Of a DNA stretch of 64,000 nt, positions 10,698 to 20,580 are shown in pieces; positions within the stretch are counted from its first letter, which is position 1, and each line of letters starts with the position of its first letter. Source of the stretch: Gautieria morchelliformis. Its lineage: Eukaryota; Basidiomycota; Agaricomycetes; Gomphales; Gomphaceae. Location: assembly GCA_015179125.1 (NCBI GenBank), contig WHVA01000361.1, positions 55,155-119,154 of the forward strand. The letters run 5' to 3'. Below the pieces are notes generated by a model. The model had not been told where the DNA came from, made no database searches, and saw nothing but the letters and a program-made list of their open reading frames with translations. The position numbers and the translations under genes are program-made.

Positions 10698-11462
10698 CAG
10701 CCGTTTGCAGTCAAGTCTGGACTCTGACGCGCATCGTGCTTTTTTGCGCACATAGACCCCTCCGATTTTTCCACCACAACAACTGCGGTTTCTCAGCTAG
10801 CTTCAATAACAAAATTTTCTGAGATTGTTATTAAGTGAATTTCTGCGAAGAGATTAGAGCCAGACAACCCGGCATTCCCTTGCTGTACCAATGGCAGCCT
10901 TAGGAGGCCTTGTTTGAATTTTCCGGACCTTCTGCACACTTTGAAACCAGCGGTCCTTTTAGAAACTGAAGAGAAAGTCCACTCTGATATTTTCACGAAG
11001 AGATTTCGATTTTATTTCATTGCATTGAGGTGACATATGATTTACAACATGTCTCAGCGGAACGACAAAGCGCCAGAAGGCATGGGAACGGTTTGGATTT
11101 GACACTACAAGTCTGCAAAACAGGATTCTACCCTAACGCGATGAGATAAAACCGAAATCTCTTCGTGAAAATATCAGAGTGGACTTTCTCTTCAGTTTCT
11201 GAAAGGACTGCTGGTTTCAAAGTGTGCAGAAGGTCCGGAAAATTCAAACAAGGCCTCCTAAGGCCGCCATTGGTACAGCAAGGGAATACCGGGTTGTCTG
11301 GCTCTAATCCCTTCGCAGAAATTCACTTAATAACAATCTCAGAAAGTTTTATTATTGAAGCTAGCTGAGAAACCACAGTTGTTGTGGTGGAAAAATCGGA
11401 GGGGTCTATGTGCGCAAAAAGCACGACGCGCGTCGGAGTCCAGACTTGACTGCAAACGGCTG
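10698..11462. mobile_element. Foldback TIR element inside RT (765 bp)
   Basis: Two inverted arms of about 330 bp (10698 to about 11031 and about 11130 to 11462) enclose a loop of about 100 bp. The outer ends read CAGCCGTTTGCAGTCAAGTC and are flanked by TA (10696-10697 and 11463-11464). Removal with one TA rejoins VNFRGL with NALMKK in frame. Near-identical short open frames on opposite strands (10793-10996 and 11165-11368) are simply the two arms. The TA target and CAG-start ends suggest a Tc1/mariner-type MITE unrelated to the AGATAG family. Confidence 0.88.
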
Positions 11463-11464
11463 TA

Positions 11465-12408
11465 AGTCCACGGAAATTGACACAGAGGCGGAGGGATCCA
11501 TCCTTCTTCTTGATGAAAAGGACCAGAGCGCCGTGCGGAGACAGCGAAGGGTGGATAAAGCCCATGTTGAGGTGTTCATCGACGAACTCGCAGAGAGTCT
11601 GGAGTTCACTTTGCGAAAGGGAGTAGATCGGTCCAAGGGGCGGAGATGCTCCTTCTTCCAAATCTATCTTCAAATCGTACAGTCGATTATCTGCAGGTTT
11701 ATTGGCTTTGGCCTTATTGAACACGTCCGGGAAGTCCTGATATTCTTCCGGAACTAAGCTCATATTGACCGGAGCGGAAGTCGAGGCAGAACGAGCCTTC
11801 ACTGAAGCCGAATCGGAGAGGTGAAGCTGAAAAACAGTTGAATCTTCTTGCCGCTGCAATATGTGGAAAGCGGTGGCGGAAACGAGAGCAATTCGAGGAG
11901 CTTCGAGGGATGGAGTTGCTAAAGTGGGACCGGAGTGTGGAACTGAATCCATGAGCGGAGTTGCAGAAGAGGCTTGAGCCATCTTTGCGGATGATGTCGG
12001 AATAGACAGAAGTTGATCCAGGGTACGGAACTGTATCTGGCCCAATGCCCAGTTAATCAACGGATTATAGCGGGTGAGCCAATTGTGTCCTAGTACAACA
12101 GAACAGCTAGCATCTAGCAGAGTAACGACTTCATGGTTGTCCCCAGTAGCGAAACGGATAGATAGGTCCAGGACTTGCAAGATTGCCGTGTTGGATGACC
12201 CATCAAAAAGGCAGAGCGGAATTGTCGGAATGGTGCAGGTCAGAAGCTTGTGCTTCAAAACAAAGTCGGCATCGAGGAAACAATGAGTCGAACCAGAGTC
12301 AATCAATGCAGTAAACAGAGGGGCGGAAATTGTGTCAGAGGTGAGGGGAACTGAGAGGGAGTTGGAGGACGAAAGAGTGGATGTGTTGAGTTTAACCTCA
12401 TTAGTCAC
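11465..12408 (-). pseudogene. Aspartic protease and start of reverse transcriptase
   Basis: The frame begins near 12408. ALIDSGSTHCFLDADFV is the protease active-site region (DSG) and SCSVVLGHNWLTRYNP its distal part. A linker follows, then VPEEYQDFPDVFNKAKAN, YDLKIDLEEGASPPLGPIY, MGFIHPSLSPHGALVLFI and KKKDGSLRLCVNFRGL. The last is the N-terminal RT motif, after which the foldback element interrupts. About 310 residues are open without a stop, so this part of pol is the best kept. Confidence 0.88.
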
Positions 12409-12551
12409 ACGAATGGGGTCAACACAGCCCTCAGCTCGTGCGGAGGCTGGAGGGCTGCTGACTATTTTTTTGCATCCGTAGCAGGAGTGGCTTTGGATTT
12501 CTCTTCCATCTTCGCTGCGCAGCCCTTGGCCTTAGCAGCAGAAGCGGTAGC

Positions 12552-13834
12552 TCAGGTGCATTCGTGAGCGATGTGACCTCCTTTGCCGCAGAAGAGGCAA
12601 AGGTTGTTGTCCATGCGACACTGGTGTTCTGCAGGAGTTAGTTTTCCATCCTTCCCAAGTTTGTCGGAAAGGTTGGGAGTAGCTTTTCCGGGTGTTGGTG
12701 TTGTAACCAGAGGCCTGGGTGTTGCGAGGTGCAGGAGTGGTGTTCCGGTTGCCGGAGTTGGAGCCAGAACTGTTGTTGTTGTTTCCGGTGTTGTTATTTC
12801 CAGAATTGGTCTTCTTCTTGTCTTTACCAGACTCTTGTCAGAAGACTTGTTGTGCTTGCTCTGTGCGGAAGTTTCACGAGGGATTTCGGAATGTCTTTCC
12901 AAGTAGCGTGCATCGATAGATTGGGCTAGGTTGCGGAGGTCGGTTAGGGTGGTGGGTCCGACACGGGCGATTTCATCCTTGATCCGGGATGGTAGGCCCA
13001 TGTAGAAACTGTCAGCGGAGTGCGGCTTCTCCCCATTGGACTCGAGGAGCGAGCTGCTGGAAAGTGACGATGTATTTAGCTATCTTATGAGTGTCTTTCA
13101 TACAAAGCTTATCGAGCTCATTTTCTGCATCGGCTTCCATATCAAAAGGTCCAAAATTGTTGCGGAGTTCGGAAATGAAGTTGTGGTAATCATCTGCCCA
13201 GTCGGCGATGGCATAGGGGTCCATGAGGGCGGGTTCGAAGTAGTCGAGAGCCGTGCCTCGGAGGTAAGAAAGGGCGTAATTGACATTTCGTTCGTTGTCA
13301 GGAAAGGCGTCAGGACGATCGTGGAAGTTGAGCTGAAGCTGGACCAAAAAGGGTTGGAGCTTCTTGGGTCGGAACCGTCGAACTAATCTGGTTTGCAAAC
13401 TTTGTCTTGGGGTGTGGAGCTTGGGCCAGACGCTGGAGTTGGCCAGCCAGCATGGCGATAGCCTGTGCAAGATCTGGAGCTGGAGCGGGCAGAACTGGGT
13501 TGGCGGGATTTGGAGGTGGAGGACCACCTGGGGGACTGCTGGGAGGAGGTCCTGGTGGTGGTGGTGGTGGAGGTGCTGGGCATTGGAATGGCGCTGCTGT
13601 CTGTTCGCCACTGCTGCTCGACAAGTTTCCGTCGTAGTCGGGATTGTCGTCGGGATTGGTGTCAGGAACTTCTTCGATGTGTCCTGGCCGAACATCGTTG
13701 GAGAGCTCATCATCAGCTCGAGAGCTGCTAGAGGGTTCCGCACATCTTGGTGCTGCAGACCTAAGATTGCCAAAATAAGAAAGAGCTTCAACAGCTCCTG
13801 CGTGAGCTGAAGGAGCTGTGGTACGAGGAGGCAT
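12552..13834 (-). pseudogene. Gag with CCHC zinc knuckle, frameshifted
   Basis: The start is MPPRTTAPSAHAG at 13834, followed by a Pro-rich region. A frameshift near 13310-13400 leads to a typical gag capsid stretch (RNVNYALSYLRGTALDYFEP, later AKYIVTFQQLAPRVQW). Another shift near 13005 leads to LPSRIKDEIARVG, DLRNLAQSIDARYLERHSEI and the knuckle CLFCGKGGHIAHEC (CX2CX4HX4C). At least two frameshifts are needed to read it, so it cannot make a normal capsid. Large Gly/Trp-rich frames on the opposite strand are shadows of the Pro-rich region. Confidence 0.82.
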
Positions 13835-13867
13835 AGTGATAGTTATCAGGTGGAAATCAGATAATAC

Positions 13868-14565
13868 TGTTATGTATCGCAAATCCTGGAGATCGGAACT
13901 AGAAAGGACAATAGCTTCAACTTATGTGTTGCACCCCTGATGAACTATCACCCTAAGTATTTCAGATTTAACTTCCGGATGTCGGAGAAGGCGGAAGTTG
14001 GGAAGAGGGTGCTGAGGGTCAGAGGTCGGAGGACAGAGGTCGGAAGAGGCGGAGGACAGAGTATCGAAGGCAGAGAGAGAGAGACAGAGCTTGCAAGACT
14101 CGCTGTGCTAAGAACAGGAGATAGTGCGAAGGAGTTCACGTATCAAAGTCGATTATCTGATTGTAGAAACAGAGACATACAAGTGGGGGTTTTATACAAC
14201 GAGCTGAGGCAACAAGTAATAGTGTAGTACTAAGCAAATTCCAGAGGGAGTGGGAATCGGATAGACATATGGGGTAAGTAACTAATGCGGAACAGGGGAA
14301 TGACAGGGGGGTGCAGGGTAGAGTAAGAACAATGGTAAAAGAACAAAGGTGTGTAAGTACAATAGGCATTGGAACAAATGGAAATACCGAAATGGTATCT
14401 TGCTGTGTTCAGGGTTGAGTACGGAGGCCGGTGGGTAGAGTTGACCAGGGGTACTGAAGAACAAGGGGTCGAGGCCGTGGGTTGCGGATGTTGTGGAATA
14501 GAGTCGGAGGTGATGCGAAGGTGTTCCGGAGGTGGCGGAGATGGTTGAGCAGAATGGTCGTAACA
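13868..14565 (-). repeat. Chromovirus 5' LTR
   Basis: This 698 bp partner of 4522-5221 is followed outside by AAGCT (14566-14570), the second half of the target-site duplication. The next internal bases (13835-13867) hold the leader. I could not match it confidently to a tRNA end, so self-priming of the Tf1 type remains possible. Confidence 0.9.
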
Positions 14566-14846
14566 AAGCTACATCTAGTGAGAACAATAAGATTTGCAAA
14601 GATGTTACGATCCATTCCTGAGTCCGGTACCGAAGCCTCAGCTTGTGCCGGTTACATGTATATAGCTTCAAATGACCTTAGTGAGTGCCCCACATCGTGG
14701 AAAATCCAAAGATAAAATGCCAATTCACCTGACATATCCCAGTCATCATAGGCGCCAATAACCCCAGCTCTGGGGCTCAGCTCAAGCCCATCAAACCCAG
14801 GACTTGACCCTGGACACTGGCTCCTCGGGGGCTTTGGCCTGGCAGG
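14566..14846. other. Short flank between chromovirus and LTR
   Basis: These 281 bp continue the sequence that lay at 4422-4521 before the chromovirus inserted. The distal half is rich in 'agccc/ccagc/ctgg' words, like the hAT end at 4220-4421, and may be a piece of a hAT terminus. No gene is seen. Confidence 0.4.
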
Positions 14847-15015
14847 TGTCAAGATTGGTTTTTAGGTGTTAATATCATGTATTAGTGAACACAGCGAATG
14901 CCCGAATGACTTGTGTGAATAAGTATGCCGTATGGTGAATAGGTGAACCAATAAATGTTCACAAGATAAGAGGGCTGCCTGAGCGGAGCTCCCCCTATCT
15001 ACAGTCGTAGCAAAA
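14847..15015 (-). repeat. Truncated LTR copy
   Basis: This is a 169 bp inverted copy of the end of the solo LTR at 2967-3953, beginning TGTCAAGATTGG on the plus strand. It stops after 'gtagcaaaa', where a second, nearly complete LTR of the same family starts. The remainder of this first copy is not present beyond 17130, so this is not a simple LTR-into-LTR insertion. Confidence 0.7.
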
Positions 15016-15137
15016 TGTCAAGATTGAGTTTTAGGTGTTAATATCGTGTATTAGTGAACACAGCGAATGCCTGAATAACTTGTGCGAATAGGTATGCCGT
15101 TCGGCGAATAGATGAACCAATGAATGTTCACAAGGTA

Positions 15138-16219
15138 AGATAGAGGACGCCCTAATAGGGCACCCTTATGTAATCTCTAACCCTAACCCTAAAAGTGGCC
15201 AAAATCCTGAAGTCGAGTAAAAAAAAAAAAACTACTCATTAGATTTCACATCAAGGATGCCTCCCCACCCATAGTCTATGTATTGTAATGTATTAAGTAC
15301 CAAAGTGCTCTGCATAGGCAGCCTTTGCTTTCTCAGCCATCCAAGGGGGCAAAGCCCGGTGTCCATGATACCTTCGGTTTGCCCAGGAAGCCATTGAGCC
15401 AAAAAGGCCTTGTGAGTATGCTGAAATGAATCTGGCAGATCTATTTGCATAGCTACTCCAAAAAAAAAAAAAAAAAACAATGAGTAATCCATATTCAGAT
15501 GATGTGGAAACCACTGTGCTGCTTCATCATTGATCTCTGCTTCCTCTTCATCATCCAGCTCCCAGTCCCCATCGTCAGAGTCCAAGTCTGATTCATCATC
15601 AGACAGGTCATCCTCCACAAAAGCTAATTGGCCATGGATCTCTTCAACATCAGCTTCTGAGCCTCTTGCTCCATGTTTGAGCTCTCCTGCATTGTTCCCA
15701 AGGTGGTCTGGTTGTAATCCGCATCATCAGACTCATCCTCCCAGTTTGTGGCATCATCCTCTACAGTTACACCATGGTCATTGGAGGCACCCTTTCTCAG
15801 GTTTTTGAGGCGTGCTAATCGCGCTTTAGAGTTCCAGCCCATGCTGGATGCGCAAGGTACAGAGATGCGGTTGGTTCAGCGAGCTTTTCTTCAATTTTCA
15901 TGCTCCGCTGATATCACGTGATCGCTTACATAAGCGGCCAAATTTCTTCATCGTCCCTGCCCAAAAATTTTCTGAGCATGTCCTCGCATCATAGAAGTGA
16001 TTTCCTGCACTTTTGTAAAATTCAACTTTTTTAGTCTATATACAGCTCAATTTTTATTCAAATAATATTCTGTTTCCTAGGAATCATTTCTAGAGGTTAT
16101 TTGCATGGATTGTAGGACACAAAGTTGTGAAAAATTGACCATGTGAACGTCTATTTGAGCTCAAAATATTGTGCTTAACTAGATTACATAAGGGTGCCCT
16201 ATTAGGGCGTCCTCTATCT
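15138..16219. mobile_element. Tc1-like deletion derivative with perfect TIRs (1082 bp)
   Basis: The ends are perfect inverted repeats of about 39 bp starting AGATAGAGGACGCCCTAATA, flanked by TA (15136-15137 and 16220-16221). The sister LTR copies show the empty site with one TA. The interior holds transposase remnants of the N- and C-terminal parts on the minus strand, with the catalytic middle gone. Two telomere-like CTAACC units near the left end are part of the element. Identical TIRs suggest a recent move. Confidence 0.88.
15293..15842 (-). pseudogene. Tc1-like fungal transposase, N- and C-terminal remnants
   Basis: From 15842 down, MGWNSKARLARLKNLRKG opens an acidic N-terminal region (DDATNWEDESDDADYN, then EAQKLMLKRS) of the kind that precedes the DDE domain in a common Agaricomycete transposase family. 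It shifts frame into a run rich in Asp and Glu. Further on, RSARFISAYSQGLFG, MASWANRRYHGHRALPPW and MAEKAKAAY match the C-terminal tail of the same family. The whole DDE catalytic core is missing between the two. The assignment relies on remembered patterns plus the TA target. Confidence 0.62.
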
Positions 16220-17130
16220 TAAGAGGGTTTCCCGAACAGGGCTCGCCCTATCTACAGTTGTAGCGAAATAGCCCGTGGCTCTTGACGATGTAACATGCAA
16301 GGTCCCACGGAAGGGCTGTCTAAGTCTCGACAATCCCTTCGCTGGCGAAGGTGCTCCTTCGGAGCCCTTCGCCAACAGCACAGAAAATGGTTCGAAGGCT
16401 AAGGTAACGAAGATGAAGTATGAGAACTCACCAGTGATGCCTAAGTCCTCTGCTAGTCGAAGATGGAAGTCTCCAAGAGAAGGCTTAAGACGACGACCAC
16501 GGCGAGGTCAAAGCTGCACAAGATGAATGATGTATGATAATTGAACTGGGGAATATACATGTGAATGTAAACTACTTATATCGAATGCTCGTAAGGTATC
16601 AGCGAATAGGAAAGAGGCCGTTGTGAGTCAGGGTTGGATAGGGGTGCGCAGTCATGATACTAGGTAGATGGAATAAACATACAATAGAGTGAGGGGAGGA
16701 TGCAAACATGAAACGACGGAGAATAAAGGGAGCGAAGGCACTTATGGACAAAACCATGTCTTGGGACACGCATACATGCTACCCTGCATGGACTCTTCGT
16801 CTACTGGGTTGATCCCGCATGACCTATGGAAGGGACGTCCTGCGAACACACTTTGGCCATACGAACACCCAATGGGGTTGGATTAAGAAGATGATGGGGT
16901 TAATGATGAACCATCATGCCGGGTGAATGGTATCGATCATATTTGATGGCGTGCCTGCTGGCGAAATGTGCGAGCAGCGAATAGCGGTTTGGAGAATGGG
17001 GCGAACAGCGGGTAGAGTGGACGTAGAGGGGGAGTGGTCGGTGGGTGCGGCGAACTCTGGCGAAGATGCTAGGGAGTGACAAGAGGGAACATAGAGACAG
17101 TGGGGTAAGAGAAATAGACAGGTCATGACA

Positions 17131-17946
17131 AAAGTCCTAGTCAGTACTGACAAAGTCATTGTATTTATTTGTGAACTTGTGAGACTGCAGTTTTCCAAAG
17201 CAGACTCGTACTATATCCAGTGAAATGAATTTATGCCATTTATACAAGGTCTGCATAGGGACATACCACTTCAATGATAATAGCACTAAGAATAAGCAGC
17301 CCAAGACCACCCAAAACTCTTTGATTCTGAAGGGAAATAGCATAGGTGCGAGCTAGCAGAAGGCCTATATAATAAAATGGGCTGAGCCTTATATTTGAGG
17401 AATATATGGGTATTATCACTCACCCTGTACACCAATCACCATAAGAATTTCTAAAGCAGAAACCAAGTGACTTATAGTATTACATTTCCTTGGATATATG
17501 AGTCTCTAGGTTGCTTCTTCATAAAGAATACAAGTCATACTAGATACTCATTCCAATCAGTAAGGGTGTTACATATGAGAGCATTGTCGTAATATACCTC
17601 AATGGACACGTTAGATAAATTGACATATATGATAACAAGAAACACAACCATGGGCAGGTAACGAGCGAATAAATAGAGAATGGTGCCAATTTTGACGGTC
17701 TTGCACCAAATGTGCTTGATCTCAGATGGCAGGGTGAGAAGAGTGTCGTAGATGAGCAGTGCTGTATAACAAGCTATGGCAATCGTGGAATTAGATAGGG
17801 GTCATGTACGCATACCAAGCGCTGCGACGGTAGCAGAGTTGACCGCAAAGCTAGTTTAGGTAAGTTCTTCTGCATCTCACTCGTGTGGTAAGTGCGTACA
17901 GGTCTGATAGCTCCCGGATTTCAGCCGAGGGGTCCCCCCGAGCCAT
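17131..17946 (-). pseudogene. DUF6533-type 7TM protein, truncated by an LTR
   Basis: Read on the minus strand with short introns, MARGDPSAEIRELSDLY is followed by FAVNSATVAAL, ACYTALLIYDTLLTLPSEIK and HIWCKTVKIGTILYLFARY. This is the DUF6533 signature around the first membrane helices. Later exons give CNTLTDWNEYL and RTYAISLQNQRVLGGLGLLI (about 17260-17360), another helix. The gene then runs into the LTR end at 17130 and the last helices are missing. Paralogues lie at 25086-26716 and 42738-44369. DUF6533 proteins are basidiomycete membrane proteins of unknown function. Confidence 0.62.
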
Positions 17947-19312
17947 GATAGAGGAAAGAAAAACTGGAATGCAGTCGAGGGACTAAGTTTCATGTCGCGA
18001 TGTGGGATTGGAGTGGCAGGCGGTAGGTATATATATAAGATTCTGGCCATGGGTGCTGCCAGGTCAACAGATTTTCATAACATCCCATAGTGCCGATGCC
18101 TGGCACAAGTTGCAAGGTGACCGGGTCTGATAGAAGAACGTCATGTGAAAAGAATTAATACAAGGTAGATACAGTGATCCGCTCGGACGAGTAATTGAGC
18201 CTTCTTGCCAGGAACTGGTTATTATATCCGCGGAATGGTCTCGTAAATGTATACAAAACTTGACGTCATGTAAGCGCACTTGGCACTCATTGACGACTGC
18301 AAGTGCGGTGTCAGCATAACGACACATGAAAACCAGCTGCGACAAAGCTCACTGATGGGTATTGAGATGCAGCATAGTATCCGGTGTGTTATAAAGAAGG
18401 GAACACGAGGAAGCGAGATGATATGGGAGATCCCACCTCAATCGCCAGACTTTGCATGTCTCTGTGATTCTAAAGCGACGTTGGATGATCTCTGCAGGCG
18501 TGCTAGCTCGTGTCAATGTTGCTGGATATAGCGACACGGGAAATTTCTCATTTTGGCGGCATGTCCTGGGGTGGGAAGAGATCGTATGAAGAGATCATTA
18601 AATTCCGACATGAGGCAGGTAACCACGATATCGTGCATTCGGGGCTGTGAAGGTGAGGGTAGAGCTGTGCCCGGGTGGCAGGGAAACATGTCGGCTCACT
18701 TGGAACACCGGTAACTGGCTGTATCCAGAGTTGAATATAAACGACATCACCCAGATACACAGCACATCCCCATCGAATTTCATAAACACTTATCGCCTGG
18801 ATACTGATAATTCTGAGAGAAGAGAGGCTTCGTCGTCACATCTGGAACCTACCAAACAAAGACAAAAATGCACACCGTGACTCTTCCCCTCCCTGGCTTC
18901 ATATCTCCCACCGTCCTCTTCAGCCCATGGACATGAACTTATAACGATGTTTCTGGTGTGTCTGCCAGTGGAGGGTGTGTGTGTATGTGCCGGATGTAGA
19001 AAAGGCCACCAAGAGGAACGAGCGCAGTCTACGGTATTTCCCTTTGCATATAAGCACGCTGTCCATCCTGCATTACCGCGTTTACTGCTTCTCCACCACG
19101 TCTCGCCATGCATCCATCCGCCAGCATGACCCAAGCACAGACACAAGCGCAGACAATAGAGCCGCGGATGGTACGTCCACTTTCCCAGTCCCTCGTGTCC
19201 CGTACCGAGCGCCACTCGCTCCCTAGGCTCCACCCTCCCGCCCCTCACATCCCACACGGCCATCCCACCCCGCCACGCGCCTTTCCCTGCCTCGCCCACC
19301 AGGCATGAGCTC
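17947..19312. other. Stretch with no gene supported
   Basis: Open frames here are short and overlap on both strands without a recognisable domain. At 19108-19170 a frame beginning MHPSASMTQAQTQAQTIEP is followed by a GTACGT donor and, at about 19302, a CACCAG acceptor. It looks like a first exon but does not join in frame to the frame at 19313, so I leave it open. Confidence 0.35.
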
Positions 19313-19654
19313 ATGAAGCTCTTCCTGCACTGTCCCCCAAGCGGCGGGTCCTTCCCACATGCCCACTGTGATGCGGGGGGCTTCCCTGGGGAGGAGGCGC
19401 GCTGCCCATGCGAGGCGTGTCCATGTGGTGAGCTCAGCAGTAGCGTGCCCTTTCCGAATCACACCACCACCACCACCACATCGCACGCCCACCGCGACGC
19501 GGGGGGCTTCCCTGCGGGGGAGGCGCGCTGCCCGTGCGAGGCGTGTCCGCGTGGCGAGCTCGGCAGTAGCGTGCCTTTTTCGAATCACACCGCCACCGCC
19601 ACATCTCGATATCGCTCTCGCACGATCAGTGCTAGTTCCGCGCGTAGATTCTGA
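19313..19654 (+). CDS. Small Cys-rich frame with a 126 bp tandem repeat
   Basis: The 113-residue frame is made largely of two 42-residue copies (about 19361-19486 and 19487-19612) containing AGGFPGEEARCPCEACP and AGGFPAGEARCPCEACP. The 126 bp period keeps the frame and most differences are substitutions. The CPCEACP motif could bind metal, but no family is recognised. The opposite strand is also open over this GC-rich stretch, so coding status is uncertain. Confidence 0.35.
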   Translation: MKLFLHCPPSGGSFPHAHCDAGGFPGEEARCPCEACPCGELSSSVPFPNHTTTTTTSHAHRDAGGFPAGEARCPCEACPRGELGSSVPFSNHTATATSRYRSRTISASSARRF

Positions 19655-20359
19655 CCTGGCCGACGCAATTCTCCTCAACGGAGCCTGATTTATATACTAG
19701 GAAGACACAGCGCTGTTTCTTCTGTTTTTGTTCCAGACGTACTGTAATTGGAACCGTCGTGTAATTATGCATCATGCGCATTGCGCACTGCCAGTGATGA
19801 TGCGCGAGAACTGCAATCCAAGATCCTTAATAGTCGAGCTTTTAAACGAATCATCCATGTGCTCAAATACAAATACGGGGGACATAATGGCGACTTACAG
19901 TGGGCCCTTGTCTAGACAAGGGAATATATGCAACGCCGGAACTTGGGAGATGAGGGTGCTGACAGTGCTGTGCAGCCATTCATGCTAAGCAGCGGGTTTG
20001 ATTATAAGATGTAAAGCTCTGCGGATAGAGGTGAGACGAGAGAAGGCGATGAGTGACACAGGTTCAAGTCGATACTGAGCGCCCTCATGTAAGTACATGG
20101 AGTCCTGTCTAATAATATCTCTCCGCGTTGTCTGCCGACTCCACATCCATCGTCCCTGGTCTCGCGAACTGTATTGTAAAGACGCGTCATCGCAGGCCGA
20201 AGTGGAGCCAAGCCCAATGACCTAATTCCCAGCACCGCACCTCCCCTCTAGGGCGCTCGCGCATATCCACCATACCCCGTCTACAAGTACGGTACACAGC
20301 AGCTGTACACTTGGATGTTTATTACAGCTTTCTGAACATTGTTACACTTACACATATCT
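19655..20359. other. Intergenic stretch left of the copia element
   Basis: No domain, RNA gene or repeat is recognised. The last five bases, TATCT (20355-20359), are the left target-site duplication of the copia element. Confidence 0.5.
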
Positions 20360-20580
20360 TGTGGAACGAAGGAGATATAATAATCTGTTATTCTATGATC
20401 TGTACAAGATCGTCTGCCCTTATATACTAATTATGATGTTTCTATATTACCAATCTCTTCGAGCTGCTGTGCCGATGCGGTGCCGGTGCACCAGCAACCC
20501 GGGGTCGAGATCGTTCTCAAACCTCCGGCTAAGTGCGTGCCGGCTCTGCCTCGGCGGTGTCATCGTCCCGATTACTAACA
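20360..20580 (-). repeat. Copia 3' LTR
   Basis: This 221 bp copy is almost identical to 24629-24849. The pol frame runs through the polypurine tract and ends at 20529 inside this LTR, so the last 17 or so codons of pol are encoded by the LTR. Confidence 0.95.

Larger units (their letters stand above)
4522..14565 (-). mobile_element. Ty3/gypsy chromovirus, full-length but broken
   Basis: A 10,044 bp element is bounded by two about 700 bp LTRs (TGTTACG...CGTAACA) and flanked on both sides by AAGCT (4517-4521 and 14566-14570). It reads on the minus strand: 5' LTR 13868-14565, gag with a CCHC knuckle, protease, reverse transcriptase, RNase H, integrase and a C-terminal chromodomain, polypurine tract, 3' LTR 4522-5221. 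Three later insertions split pol, each flanked by the dinucleotide TA. Several frameshifts and stops, and a YIDN in place of YxDD in reverse transcriptase, show it is inactive. An extra gene on the opposite strand sits between integrase and the 3' LTR. Confidence 0.93.
15016..17130 (-). repeat. LTR of the solo-LTR family, carrying a TIR element
   Basis: On the plus strand it begins TGTCAAGATTG and ends GGTCATGACA, the reverse of the unit at 2967-3953. Without the 1082 bp element and one TA it is about 1031 bp. The flanking five bases (CAAAA left, AAAGT right) do not match, and the DUF6533 gene to its right has no counterpart on the left. A deletion or rearrangement accompanied or followed insertion. 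Confidence 0.72.

Noticed and set aside
10793-11368. Two near-identical 67-residue proteins on opposite strands
   Set aside because: They are the two arms of the foldback element and not a gene pair.
13364-13810. Gly/Trp-rich plus-strand frames
   Set aside because: They are the complement of the proline-rich gag region of the minus-strand chromovirus.
13835-13867. tRNA primer-binding site of the chromovirus
   Set aside because: I could not match the leader to a tRNA 3' end with confidence; self-priming is possible, so no site is annotated.
15175-15193. CTAACCCTAACCCTAA resembling telomere repeats
   Set aside because: Only about two units, and they lie inside the TIR element at its left end. 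No subtelomeric array is present, so this is not evidence of a chromosome end.
2967-17130. Solo LTR copies at 2967-3953 and 15016-17130 as the two LTRs of one element
   Set aside because: They are in opposite orientation and enclose an unrelated chromovirus with its own LTRs and target duplication.
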